Positions 48,735 through 58,399 of a stretch of 64,000 nucleotides of DNA are shown piece by piece. Position 1 is the stretch's first letter. Each line of letters opens with the position of its first letter. Source of the stretch: Herbaspirillum sp. RV1423 (GTDB lineage Bacteria > Pseudomonadota > Gammaproteobacteria > Burkholderiales > Burkholderiaceae_D); contig NZ_CBXX010000001.1 in the NCBI RefSeq assembly GCF_000577615.1, forward strand, positions 248,001 through 312,000. Reading direction: 5' to 3'. A program made the position numbers and the translations under genes. The notes beneath the pieces are model-generated. The model saw only the letters and a program-made list of their open reading frames with translations, searched no databases and was not told where the DNA came from.

Positions 48735-50621
48735 CTATTTCCACTCGCCGCGCAGTTCGCTCACGCGTTGCTGGAGGTATTCCGGCGTGGCCTGCCGGGC
48801 AGGGATCGGCTCGCCGACCGCCAGTTCCAGGCGCGAAAACGGACCGCGCTTGAACGAGCGATGAAATGGATTGCCGCTGCCGCGCGTGAGCAAACTGCCC
48901 CACAGGCCGCGCAAGGCCATCGGAAAAACCGGCACCGGCGTGCGATCGAGGATTTTCTTGATGCCGCCCTTGAATTCGTTGATTTCGCCGTTGCTGGTCA
49001 GCTTGCCTTCCGGGAAGATGCAGACCAGGTCGCCTTCATGCAAGGCCTGGGCGATGTCGACGTAAGCTTTTTCCATCAGCCAGGGGTCTTCCTTGGCCGG
49101 CGCAATCGGGATTGCCTTGGCGGTGCGGAAAATCCACGACAGCAGCGGTGCCTTGAAAATCCGGTGGTCCATGACGAAACGGATCGGCCGCGGACTGGTC
49201 GCCATGATCACGATGGCGTCGACGTAGCTGACGTGGTTGCACACCAGCACGGCGGCGCCGTGTCTGGGAATCAGCTCGGCGTTGACGGTGCGCACGCGAT
49301 GGATGGTGTGGATCAGTATCCACGCCAGGAAACGCATCAGGAATTCCGGCACCAGCGAGAAGATGTAGGTCGCCACCAGCGCGTTCAGGATCGCCGTGGT
49401 CAGGAATATCTGCGGAATCGTGAATCCCGCGCGCAGCAGCACCATCGCCAGCAAGGCCGCCACTACCATGAACAGCGAGTTCATGATGTTCATGCCGGCG
49501 ATCGTACGCGAAACATGCGCAGGATCGCAGCGCGTCTGGATCAGCGCAAACAGTGGCACGATGTACAAGCCGCCGAACACGCCGATCATCGCGCAATCGA
49601 ACAGGATGCGCAGGCTGCCTTGCTGCGCCATAAAGCCGCTCACGTCGACGGCTGCGGTGGCGCTGTAGCTGACGCTGGCAAAGTACAGCTCCAGACCGAA
49701 CACCGACAAGCCGATCGCGCCGAAAGGCACCAGGCCGATTTCCACCTTGTGCCCGGACAAACGTTCGCACAAGAGCGATCCGACGCCGATCCCCACCGAA
49801 AAAACCATCAGCAGCAAGACGAACACACTGTGGTCGCCGTGCAGATAATTCTTCGCATACAACGGGAACTGCGCCAGCACGATGGCGCCGTAGAACCAGA
49901 ACCATGAATTGCCCAGAATCGACAGGAACACCGGCCGGTTGCGACGCGAAAAGCCGAGATTGCGCACCATTTCCGAAAACGGATTCCAGTTGATCTTCAG
50001 ATCCGGCGCGGGCGCCGGCGAAAGTGGAATACCCAAGCTGGCCAACCAGCCGAGGATGGCGAAGCCGATCGTCGTCGCAGCCACCATTTCCAGCCCGAAC
50101 GGCTTGTGCACCACCAGCACGGCGCCGAGCACTTCGCCCAGCAGGATGCCGACAAAGGTGCCCATTTCGATCACGCCGTTGCCGCCGATCAACTCTTGCG
50201 GCCTGAGTTGTTGCGGCAGGTAGGCATATTTGACCGGTCCGAAAATGGTCGAATGCACGCCCATGCCAGCCACCGCAATCACCAGCAGCCACAGGTGATG
50301 CGTCATCCAGCCGTAGGCTGCTAGGCCCATGATGGCGATTTCCAGCAGCTTGACGTAACGCGCCAGACGGCCTTTTTCCATCTTGTCGGCCAATTGCCCG
50401 GCAGTGGCGGAGAACAGGAAGAACGGCAGGATGAACAAACCCGGAATCAGGTTGTTGAGCAGGCCGGTGTCAATGTCGGTCCAACTCAGCGCATCATAGG
50501 TGAGAATAGTCAGCAGAGCAGTCTTGAAAACGTTGTCATTGAGAGCGCCGAGGAACTGGGTCCAGAAAAAGGGAGCAAAGCGGCGCTGGCCGAGCAGGGA
50601 AAACTGGTTGGATTGACTCAT
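48735..50621 (-). CDS. MFS transporter fused to a PlsC-type acyltransferase (LplT-Aas-like)
   Basis: 628 residues. Residues 1 to about 400 form a 12-helix major-facilitator domain of the LplT (lysophospholipid flippase) type, starting [27 protein letters not shown]. From about 440 a PlsC domain follows with the HX4D motif in [11 protein letters not shown] and the [12 protein letters not shown] motif. It probably flips lysophospholipid inward and re-acylates it. Unlike the common three-part LplT-PlsC-AMP ligase fusion, no acyl-ACP synthetase domain is present. A short gap and the CBS-gene terminator lie upstream. Confidence 0.9.
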   Translation of the reverse strand: MSQSNQFSLLGQRRFAPFFWTQFLGALNDNVFKTALLTILTYDALSWTDIDTGLLNNLIPGLFILPFFLFSATAGQLADKMEKGRLARYVKLLEIAIMGLAAYGWMTHHLWLLVIAVAGMGVHSTIFGPVKYAYLPQQLRPQELIGGNGVIEMGTFVGILLGEVLGAVLVVHKPFGLEMVAATTIGFAILGWLASLGIPLSPAPAPDLKINWNPFSEMVRNLGFSRRNRPVFLSILGNSWFWFYGAIVLAQFPLYAKNYLHGDHSVFVLLLMVFSVGIGVGSLLCERLSGHKVEIGLVPFGAIGLSVFGLELYFASVSYSATAAVDVSGFMAQQGSLRILFDCAMIGVFGGLYIVPLFALIQTRCDPAHVSRTIAGMNIMNSLFMVVAALLAMVLLRAGFTIPQIFLTTAILNALVATYIFSLVPEFLMRFLAWILIHTIHRVRTVNAELIPRHGAAVLVCNHVSYVDAIVIMATSPRPIRFVMDHRIFKAPLLSWIFRTAKAIPIAPAKEDPWLMEKAYVDIAQALHEGDLVCIFPEGKLTSNGEINEFKGGIKKILDRTPVPVFPMALRGLWGSLLTRGSGNPFHRSFKRGPFSRLELAVGEPIPARQATPEYLQQRVSELRGEWK

Positions 50622-50689
50622 GTAGCGAGCGATATTCTCAGATTGAACGAAATGGACAAAAATCGGGCAAAAAAGCAGTCATTCGGATA

Positions 50690-50722
50690 ACAAAAAACCG
50701 TTCATGTCGACATGAACGGTTT
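50690..50722 (-). terminator. rho-independent terminator after the CBS-pair gene
   Basis: On the minus strand AAACCGTTCATG and CATGAACGGTTT form a perfect 12-bp stem around TCGA, followed by TTTGTTA. It begins 49 bp after the CBS gene stop and separates it from the MFS-PlsC gene. Confidence 0.85.
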
Positions 50723-50770
50723 CTCTGGCAAACAGCGGCTTCCCTGTTCAGGAAGCCGCCCGCGGGCAAT

Positions 50771-51220
50771 TCAATTATTCTCTTCTTCCGTCGGCCAGTC
50801 GCGGATATAGGCCTTGAGCATCTTGTTCTCGAAACCTTGCGCATCCAACACCGCCTTGGCAACGTCGTAAAATGACATCACGCCCAGCAGCGTCTTGGCG
50901 TCCATCACCGGCACATAGCGCGCATGTTTTTCGAGCATGATACGGCGCACTTCGTTGAGGTCGGTGTCGGGAGTGACGGTGATCGGGTGGTCGTCCATGT
51001 GCTTGCGCACGGTGTTGGGGCCGACCGAACCATTGTTGTCCTGCAGGGTTTTGAGGACTTCGCGGAAGGTCAGCATGCCGACCAACTCGCCGAATTCCAT
51101 GACGACCAAGGAGCCAATGTCTTTCTCGGCCATCGCATCTACGGCATCCGCGATCGGCGTGTCAGGGGTCACGGTGAAGAGAATGTTGCCTTTGACTTTA
51201 AGAATTTCAGAGACTTTCAT
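50771..51220 (-). CDS. CBS-domain pair protein
   Basis: 149 residues consisting of two CBS motifs: the first from VSEILKVKGNILFTVTPDTPIADAV to about residue 65, the second from HPITVTPDTDLNEVRRIMLEKHARYVPV. CBS pairs bind adenine nucleotides (AMP, ATP, SAM) and serve as energy sensors. No effector domain is attached, so the partner is unknown. Single-gene unit with its own terminator, divergent from the DUF962 gene. Confidence 0.92.
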   Translation of the reverse strand: MKVSEILKVKGNILFTVTPDTPIADAVDAMAEKDIGSLVVMEFGELVGMLTFREVLKTLQDNNGSVGPNTVRKHMDDHPITVTPDTDLNEVRRIMLEKHARYVPVMDAKTLLGVMSFYDVAKAVLDAQGFENKMLKAYIRDWPTEEENN

Positions 51221-51439
51221 GGTGTCATCCTTAAGTTATTGTAGCCACAGAGCGCAAGGCTCCTGTCTGGAATGTAGCCCAAGCGAAGGCAAAAATCCAC
51301 AAACAATGGCGGTATCTGCATGGTACGGGCTTTAGGGGCGTTTCGGCAACCGCAAACCGATGCCGGAAATGAAATTTTTTCATTGATTCCGCGATGGGCG
51401 AGGTCTACCCTGAAATCACCAGAACACAAGGAGACCAGC

Positions 51440-51760
51440 ATGCCAACAGTTCTGCCTCACAAAAAATACGCCAGCTTCGAAGAGTTCTATCCCACCTACC
51501 TGAGCGAACATGCCAATCGCACCTGCCGCCAGTTGCATTTCACCGGTTCGACACTGGCTCTGCTGTGCCTGGCGCTTTTGCTGCTGACGCACAATTTCTG
51601 GTGGCTCGCGGCCGCAGTGGCGTGCGGCTACGGTTTCGCCTGGATCGGCCACTTCCGGTTCGAGAAGAACCAGCCGGCGACGTTTCGCCAGCCGCTCTAT
51701 TCATTCATAGGCGACTGGGTCATGTACTGGCAGATGCTGACCGGGCAGATTTCGTTCTGA
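51440..51760 (+). CDS. DUF962 (Mpo1-like) membrane protein
   Basis: 106 residues. HANRTCRQLHFTGSTLALL, two hydrophobic helices, and GHFRFEKNQPATFRQPLYSFIGDWVMYWQML are the DUF962/Mpo1-like signature; the yeast relative Mpo1 is an Fe(II)-dependent dioxygenase in 2-hydroxy fatty-acid alpha-oxidation, with His residues as likely ligands. The ATG at 51440 follows AAGGAGA. Divergent from the CBS gene and convergent with the YihY gene. Confidence 0.88.
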   Translation: MPTVLPHKKYASFEEFYPTYLSEHANRTCRQLHFTGSTLALLCLALLLLTHNFWWLAAAVACGYGFAWIGHFRFEKNQPATFRQPLYSFIGDWVMYWQMLTGQISF

Positions 51761-51773
51761 CCGGAGCGCCCGC

Positions 51774-53078
51774 CTAACGGTTGACGATAATGCCGACCGA
51801 TGTCACCTCGCGCAGGTCCGGCGCGTACACGCCTTCGGAGAAATAGGACGCCAGCGTCTGGTCGAGCGCCAGGGAAACGGTGCTTTCGACCCGGTTGACC
51901 AGTTCCTGATCCTCGTTCGCAAGCATGGCGGCGTCGAAGACGAACAAGCGATAAACGTCGACCAGCTTCAGGAACTCGGGATTGATCAGCAACGTCCAGC
52001 GGTCCAGCCCGTCCGCCAGGCGCTTGTTCCAGGCCGACTTCTTCGGCGCGTCGCCCTTGAGCGAACCGACCCAGCCGGCGTCGAGCATCTTCTGCAACAG
52101 GTTTTGCAACTCTTCCAGCCCCAGGTGCGTGCGTGCGCGCAGCAGGCCGACATCGACCGTCGCCGATTCGCCGTTGGCGCGCGCCTCGTGCAGGATCTTG
52201 AGCACTTTCATTGCATCAATGAATTCGCTGCCCGGCGACGCCACATGCCACCAGCGCTCATAGCGCACGATCGGCAAGGCCGCCGTCAGCAAGGCTCCGA
52301 CCAAGGTGATCATCCACACCATGTAGATCCACAACAGGAAAATCGGCAATGCCGCCACCGCACCGTACACCATCGTATAGGTCGGAAATTTCATGATGTA
52401 GGCGGCGAACAGGCGCTTGGAAATTTCCACCGCCACGCCGGCCAGCAAGCCGCCCCAGAGAGCGTCGCGCCAGTCCACCCATTGATTCGGTACCGCAATA
52501 TAAAGCAGCGTGAACGCGCCGGTGGTAAGCAGCACCGAGATCAACGTATAGAAACTGGCGCCGATCAGCGGCACGCTGGTGACCACGCCGTTGGTGGCCG
52601 AAAAGAGGTAGGACGTGACGCTGATGGACACGCCGATCAGCAGCGGCCCCAGGGTGATGATGGCCCAATACACCAGGATGCGCTGCAACAAAGGCCGCGA
52701 TTTCTTCACGCGCCAAATCTGGTTGAACACGCGATCGATGGTCGCCATCGTCATCACCGAAGTCAGGATCAGCGCGACGCCGCCGACCGCCGACAGCCGC
52801 GCCGACTTCGAGGAGAACTGGTTCAGGTAGCCGAGGATGGTGTTGGCCACGCCCTTGGGCATCAGGTTCTGGACGAAATACGCCTCCAGCGCCGAGCGGA
52901 AAGTGCTGAACAGCGGAAACGCCGTGAAGATCGCCAGCGCGATCGTCAGCATCGGCACCAACGACAGGATGGTGGTAAACGTCAGGCTGCCCGCCACTTG
53001 CGGCAGACGATCGTCATTGAGCCGTTTGACGGCGAAACGGAACAAATCGCGCAACTGTGTACGAGACAAGCCCTGCAT
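51774..53078 (-). CDS. YihY-family inner-membrane protein
   Basis: 434 residues. The N-terminal two-thirds form the YihY/'ribonuclease BN-like' membrane domain with about six helices (SLTFTTILSLVPMLTIALA, LLIGVSISVTSYLFS and YGAVAALPIFLLWIYMVW); the old RNase BN assignment for this family is wrong. The C-terminal ~140 residues are soluble and include a winged-helix-like stretch (ARTHLGLEELQNLLQKML). The start is uncertain: ATG at 53078 gives MQGLSRTQLRDLFRFAV, as in relatives, but no good ribosome site precedes it. Divergent from wrbA. Confidence 0.87.
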   Translation of the reverse strand: MQGLSRTQLRDLFRFAVKRLNDDRLPQVAGSLTFTTILSLVPMLTIALAIFTAFPLFSTFRSALEAYFVQNLMPKGVANTILGYLNQFSSKSARLSAVGGVALILTSVMTMATIDRVFNQIWRVKKSRPLLQRILVYWAIITLGPLLIGVSISVTSYLFSATNGVVTSVPLIGASFYTLISVLLTTGAFTLLYIAVPNQWVDWRDALWGGLLAGVAVEISKRLFAAYIMKFPTYTMVYGAVAALPIFLLWIYMVWMITLVGALLTAALPIVRYERWWHVASPGSEFIDAMKVLKILHEARANGESATVDVGLLRARTHLGLEELQNLLQKMLDAGWVGSLKGDAPKKSAWNKRLADGLDRWTLLINPEFLKLVDVYRLFVFDAAMLANEDQELVNRVESTVSLALDQTLASYFSEGVYAPDLREVTSVGIIVNR

Positions 53079-53168
53079 GGGTTTCAGAAAAGTAAGCAAG
53101 ATGAAGCAATCAAAATCACGGTGGCTACGGAAGACCGCGTTCCCGCGCGCAAGGTTCCGCTCAGGTAA

Positions 53169-53834
<666 letters not shown>

Positions 53835-54230
53835 ATGAGCCCATTTCGCCTCCGCTTCTTTCATCTGGGCGCCGCCGTCAGCCTGGTCGCGCTGATCATC
53901 CTTTGCGTCGCCTGGGAACTCGTGCTGGCGCCCTTGCGTCCGGGCGGCTCGTGGATGGTGCTCAAGGTGATTCCCTTGCTGTTCCCGCTGCGCGGCGTGC
54001 TCAAACGCGACGTCTACACCATGCAATGGTCGTCGATGCTGATCCTGCTGTACTTCGCCGAAGGCATCGTGCGCGCCACCAGCGACCGCGTGCCGACCTC
54101 CATCACGCTGGGCTGGGTGGAAGTGGGCATCAGTTGCGCGTATTTCCTGTGCGCGATCCTCTATCTGCGCCCGTACAAAAAGGCAGCCAAGGAAATCGCC
54201 CGTCAAGCAATACAAAAAGCCTCGCAGTAA
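53835..54230 (+). CDS. DUF2069 membrane protein
   Basis: 131 residues with about four membrane helices (LGAAVSLVALIILCVAWEL, MVLKVIPLLFPLRGVLK, QWSSMLILLYFAEGIVRA and EVGISCAYFLCAILYL). The PLLFPLRGVLKRDVYTMQW segment is the family hallmark. Function unknown. It starts on the base after the wrbA stop; pairing of WrbA and DUF2069 genes is a recurrent beta-proteobacterial arrangement, which hints at a link to quinone or envelope redox state. Confidence 0.9.
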   Translation: MSPFRLRFFHLGAAVSLVALIILCVAWELVLAPLRPGGSWMVLKVIPLLFPLRGVLKRDVYTMQWSSMLILLYFAEGIVRATSDRVPTSITLGWVEVGISCAYFLCAILYLRPYKKAAKEIARQAIQKASQ

Positions 54231-54248
54231 TCCTTTTCAAGGTTTTCC

Positions 54249-55655
54249 ATGACCGACTTCCTGCAAGCCTGCCGCGTCGCCATCGGCGCCGCCCATGTCC
54301 TGACGGACGATACCGACACCGCCGGTTACCTGACCGACCAGCGCGGACGCTACACCGGCAAGGCGCTGGCCGTGCTCAAACCAGGCACCACCGAGGAAGT
54401 CGCCGCCATCGTCAGACTGTGCAGCGAGCATCGCGTGCCGATCGTCCCGCAAGGCGGCAACACCGGCCTGGTCCTGGGCAGCGTGCCTGACGCCAGCGGC
54501 AAGGCCGTGCTGCTGTCGCTGACGCGCCTGAACCGCATCCGCGCCATTGATCCCATCAACAACACCATGACGGTGGAGGCCGGCTGCATCCTGCAACACA
54601 TCCAGCAAGCCGCTGCGACGGCGCAACGTCTCTTCCCGCTGTCGCTGGCGGCCGAAGGCAGTTGCACCATCGGCGGCAATCTGTCGACCAATGCTGGCGG
54701 CACCGGCGTCCTGCGCTACGGCAATACGCGCGAACTCTGCCTGGGCGTCGAAGTCGTCACCGCACAGGGCGAGATCATGAGCAGCCTGCGCGGCCTGCGC
54801 AAGGACAATACCGGCTACGATCTGCGCAACCTGTTCATCGGCGCCGAAGGCACGCTGGGCATCATCACCGCCGCCGTACTCAAATTGTTCCCGCAGCCGA
54901 AAGCGCAGGTCACGGCGCTGACGGCGCTGCGCACGCCCGACCATGCACTACGCCTGCTCAATCTGGCACAGACGCATTGCGGCGCGGCGCTGACCGGTTT
55001 CGAACTGATGTCCGATTTTTGCCTGCAACTGGTCGCCAAACACTTTCCGCCGCACCGCGCACCGTTCAGCAAAAACCACGCCCACTACGTGCTGCTGGAA
55101 TTGTCGGACAGCGAATCCGAAGCGCATGCCTCGGAAATGTTCGAAGCCGTCATCGGCACGGCGCTGGAACAGGAACTGATCGACGATGCAGCGATTGCAA
55201 CTTCGATAGCCCAGTCAAAATCGCTGTGGCAATTGCGCGAACTTATTTCGATGGCGCAAGCGCACGAAGGCAAAAACATCAAGCACGACATTTCCATCCC
55301 GATCTCGCGCATCGGCGAATTCATTCGCGTCACCGACGTGCTGGTGCAGCAGACATCGCCCGGCTGCCGCATGGTCACCTTCGGCCATCTGGGCGACGGC
55401 AACCTGCATTACAACGTCTCGCCGCCGGTGGACGTGAAGGACACCGACTTCATCAACCAGCAAGCGGCCATCAACCGTACGGTACACGACAGCGTCGACA
55501 GATTCGGCGGCTCGATCTCGGCGGAACATGGGCTCGGCGCCCTCAAACGCGAAGAAATCCTGCGTTATAAATCGCCGGTAGAACTCCGGCTCATGCACGC
55601 CATCAAACAAGCCCTGGATCCTCACTCGCTGATGAATCCAGGCAAAGTTCTCTGA
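54249..55655 (+). CDS. FAD-linked oxidoreductase (D-2-hydroxy acid dehydrogenase type)
   Basis: 468 residues. The N-terminal PCMH-type FAD domain shows VPIVPQGGNTGLVLGSVPD and GGNLSTNAGGTGVLRYGNTREL; the C-terminal FAD-oxidase domain has VTFGHLGDGNLHYNVSPP with its His-Asn metal/substrate site and ends EHGLGALKREEIL. This is the GlcD/D2HGDH/D-lactate dehydrogenase family; D-2-hydroxyglutarate or D-lactate are the best guesses. It lies 18 bp after DUF2069 and may belong to the wrbA unit. Confidence 0.88.
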   Translation: MTDFLQACRVAIGAAHVLTDDTDTAGYLTDQRGRYTGKALAVLKPGTTEEVAAIVRLCSEHRVPIVPQGGNTGLVLGSVPDASGKAVLLSLTRLNRIRAIDPINNTMTVEAGCILQHIQQAAATAQRLFPLSLAAEGSCTIGGNLSTNAGGTGVLRYGNTRELCLGVEVVTAQGEIMSSLRGLRKDNTGYDLRNLFIGAEGTLGIITAAVLKLFPQPKAQVTALTALRTPDHALRLLNLAQTHCGAALTGFELMSDFCLQLVAKHFPPHRAPFSKNHAHYVLLELSDSESEAHASEMFEAVIGTALEQELIDDAAIATSIAQSKSLWQLRELISMAQAHEGKNIKHDISIPISRIGEFIRVTDVLVQQTSPGCRMVTFGHLGDGNLHYNVSPPVDVKDTDFINQQAAINRTVHDSVDRFGGSISAEHGLGALKREEILRYKSPVELRLMHAIKQALDPHSLMNPGKVL

Positions 55656-55750
55656 CTGCCGCAGGCAAAACCCAAGCTCGCTGAGCGCACCTCTTCCGCA
55701 TTCCCGGTGGCGGCAGTCCGATCCTGCCATTCTTCCGGGAGATTGATTGC

Positions 55751-56197
55751 ATGATGCGTTGCGCGTTACTGATTTACCCTCTTCTGTTGCTGTCGACGAC
55801 ACCCGCGTGGGCCATATTCAAGTGCGAAGCCAATGGCCAGGTGACCTATAGCGATATCGCCTGCGCTGACGGCAAGCCGCTTGATGTGTACGACAATCGC
55901 GGCTTCAGCAAACCGGAGCAAAACCTGCCGGACAAAGACGGCACACAATCGCGACGCCTGGAGAATACACTGGCGAAAGAAGAACAGCGCCGCGCCCGGC
56001 TGAGGCAGCGTGCGCAGAAGGACGACGAACGTCGCCAATTGGCAGCAGACAAACGAAGGAAGAAATGCACGCTGCTGGCGCAACGCAAGAAATGGTCGGA
56101 AGACGACCAGCGCGTAGCCGATGTCAAATCCCAGGAGAAAGCGCGCCGCAAGATGCAGCGCGCCACCGAACGTTATCTGGCCGAATGCCCGGCGTAA
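55751..56197 (+). CDS. DUF4124-domain secreted protein
   Basis: 148 residues. Signal peptide MMRCALLIYPLLLLSTTPAWA, then the DUF4124 motif IFKCEANGQVTYSDIACADG; after about residue 60 a very charged helical, probably coiled-coil stretch follows (KEEQRRARLRQRAQKDDERR) and ends CTLLAQRKK...YLAECPA with four Cys in the mature protein. Two consecutive ATGs (55751, 55754) are possible starts; GGGAG precedes them. Function unknown. Confidence 0.85.
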   Translation: MMRCALLIYPLLLLSTTPAWAIFKCEANGQVTYSDIACADGKPLDVYDNRGFSKPEQNLPDKDGTQSRRLENTLAKEEQRRARLRQRAQKDDERRQLAADKRRKKCTLLAQRKKWSEDDQRVADVKSQEKARRKMQRATERYLAECPA

Positions 56198-56207
56198 GAA
56201 CTGCTTC

Positions 56208-56238
56208 AAAAAAAGCCGTCGCCAACAAAGGCGACGGC
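56208..56238 (-). terminator. rho-independent terminator after the chemoreceptor gene
   Basis: On the minus strand GCCGTCGCC pairs perfectly with GGCGACGGC around TTTGTT, followed by seven T. It lies between the convergent DUF4124 and chemoreceptor genes. Confidence 0.88.
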
Positions 56239-56256
56239 CGCTCCCCACTCCCCTAT

Positions 56257-57888
56257 TTACTCCAGACGCGGTGCCGGATTGATGTCTATCGTGCGCCGCG
56301 AAGTCGTTGCTGCGGGTCCTGCAAGGCCCGCGGTATTGCCGATGTTGAAGACGCTGACCAGTTGCGCCAGCTTGCCGGCCTGTTCCTGCAGCGATTGCGC
56401 AGCGGCGGCGGCCTGCTCGACCAGCGCGGCGTTTTGCTGCGTGCTTTCGTCCATTTGCGTGATAGCGCGATTGACTTCTTCGATGCCGGTGCTTTGCTCC
56501 TGGCTGGCCGAACTGATCTCACCGACGATATCGGTGACGCGTTTGACGCTGGCGACGACCTCCTCCATCGTCGATCCGGCCTGCTCCACCAGCTTGCTGC
56601 CGGTGCCGACTTTTTCCACCGAATCGTCGATCAGCGATTTGATCTCCTTGGCAGCAGCCGCGGAACGCTGCGCGAGGCTGCGCACTTCGCTTGCCACCAC
56701 GGCGAAACCGCGGCCCTGCTCGCCGGCACGCGCGGCTTCCACTGCTGCATTCAATGCGAGGATATTGGTCTGGAAGGCGATGCCGTCGATCACACTGATG
56801 ATGTCGACGATTTTCTTCGACGAGTCGTTGATCGAACCCATGGTAGAGATCACCTTGCCGACCACGCTGCCGCCCTGCATTGCCACTTCCGACGCTGACA
56901 CAGCCAACTGATTGGCCTGGCGCGCATTGTCGGCATTCTGCTTGACGGTCGAGGTCAGTTCTTCCATCGCTGAAGCGGTTTCTTCCAGCGAACCGGCCTG
57001 CTGCTCGGTGCGCGACGACAAGTCGAGGTTGCCGCTGGCGATCTGACTGGATGCGGTGGCGATGGTATCGGTGCCGGTGCGCACATTGCTGACGATGCCG
57101 CGCAGGCTGTTGTTCATGTCTTGCAAGGCCTGCAGCAACTGACCTGCTTCGTCCTTGCTGCTGACGGTGATTTCCACCGACAGGTCGCCCTCGGCGACGC
57201 GGCGCGAAATCCCGACGGCGGTATTCAACGGCCGCGTGATGCCGGTGGTCAGATACCAGGCGCACATGATGCCCAATGCCAGCATCAGCACCTCCAGCAC
57301 GATCAGCAGATTGGCGCTCTGCGCAGCGATTTCGGCGATATGGCTATTGAGTTCGTCGATCTTCTTGCGTTGCAGTTGCAACAAACTCTCCACCTGCTCC
57401 TGATAGAGTTTCGAAGCCGGCAGATAATCCTTTTCCAGCGCTGCGGCGATCATGGCGGGATCGGGATTGGGTTCGGCCTTGGCTTTGTAGATCACGTCGC
57501 GCGTCGACAAATAGACTTTGCGCTGCGCCATGATCTTGTCGTAGAGCTGCTTTTCTTCATCACTGGCGAGCAGTTCGGCAATTTTCTTTTGCAGCTCGCT
57601 CGAAATACGTGTCGCTTCTTCGGTTTCCGGTCTGAAGAACGCCGACAGGGAGGGATCGGTGCTCTTGGCAACCGCCGTAGTGCGGCGAATGCCGGCATAA
57701 GTGTAGCGATACCAGTCGCCGATCATGCGCTCCTTGGCCAGCGGTATGTCCATCATGGCCTGGGTGGCCTGCGCGACGCTCTGCAAACGCCAGACGCCGA
57801 TTGCCGCAATGACGGCAGAGAGTGCCAGAATGGCTGCAAAGCCCAAACCGAGCCGTTTGCCGATCTTCATATTTCCGATGATGTTCAT
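56257..57888 (-). CDS. methyl-accepting chemotaxis protein
   Basis: 543 residues. Membrane helix 1 (about 11-32, [21 protein letters not shown]), a periplasmic four-helix-bundle sensor (about 33-190), helix 2 (about 192-212), a HAMP domain (about 213-265, [22 protein letters not shown]), and a cytoplasmic signalling coiled coil with the conserved tip [32 protein letters not shown]. Adaptation-site stretches are visible. The C-terminus lacks an NWE(T/S)F tether for CheR. GGAGGGG precedes the ATG. The ligand is unknown. Own terminator; no chemotaxis operon nearby. Confidence 0.94.
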   Translation of the reverse strand: MNIIGNMKIGKRLGLGFAAILALSAVIAAIGVWRLQSVAQATQAMMDIPLAKERMIGDWYRYTYAGIRRTTAVAKSTDPSLSAFFRPETEEATRISSELQKKIAELLASDEEKQLYDKIMAQRKVYLSTRDVIYKAKAEPNPDPAMIAAALEKDYLPASKLYQEQVESLLQLQRKKIDELNSHIAEIAAQSANLLIVLEVLMLALGIMCAWYLTTGITRPLNTAVGISRRVAEGDLSVEITVSSKDEAGQLLQALQDMNNSLRGIVSNVRTGTDTIATASSQIASGNLDLSSRTEQQAGSLEETASAMEELTSTVKQNADNARQANQLAVSASEVAMQGGSVVGKVISTMGSINDSSKKIVDIISVIDGIAFQTNILALNAAVEAARAGEQGRGFAVVASEVRSLAQRSAAAAKEIKSLIDDSVEKVGTGSKLVEQAGSTMEEVVASVKRVTDIVGEISSASQEQSTGIEEVNRAITQMDESTQQNAALVEQAAAAAQSLQEQAGKLAQLVSVFNIGNTAGLAGPAATTSRRTIDINPAPRLE

Positions 57889-58399
57889 TTCCCCTCCAAG
57901 CTTTCCATTAAAAAAAGAGCAATGGTGTAATTGTTATAACTGATGTGATTGGTACCTACTCGTTATATTGCCTTTGCAGTTTGAATTTGAATACGCTGAA
58001 CAGCGATCAACTGCCCTCTCTGTTCATGGCTTGCGTGCCGACGTTGACGCCCGGCAATAGCACACCCCGTATGGGTTGCGTGATTATCGTTCTCATTGGA
58101 TGAGAGGAATTCGGAGGAGCAAGTTTCCTCCGCGAACAAGATATTGCCGCGAGGAATTTTTCCAGGAACAGCAGACCATCGTGAGAAGCGGTTAACATCC
58201 CGAGATGAAAATATAAAATCGATATCCCTTGCGAATGAATCATGCGGGCTCGCCGAGGCCAGGCAAGCACGAGGAACCTGAACACGGTGAACGTCGCATG
58301 CAGTAACAAATACAACGTCGAATTGAAGCAACCTTACGCAAGGAAAGTCATTCCGTCACGTCAACATCCGCTCCCCCTGATTCCTCATCTATCGACAAA
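57889..58399. other. 511-bp gap between the chemoreceptor and phospholipase genes
   Basis: Divergent promoter region of lower GC than its neighbours. Several short open frames exist on both strands (up to ~120 codons), none with a ribosome site, codon pattern or family feature that I trust. I saw no clear sigma-28 promoter for the chemoreceptor. No hairpin or repeat stands out. Confidence 0.6.

Noticed and set aside
58081-58095. Fur-box-like sequence TGATTATCGTTCTCA
   Set aside because: It matches 11 of 14 fixed positions of the 7-1-7 Fur pattern but lies about 190-300 bp from either flanking gene and has no promoter beside it. Chance is a reasonable explanation.
57963-58331. Open frames of 100-120 codons in the chemoreceptor/phospholipase gap
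   Set aside because: No ribosome sites, no protein-like composition and mutual overlap in several frames.
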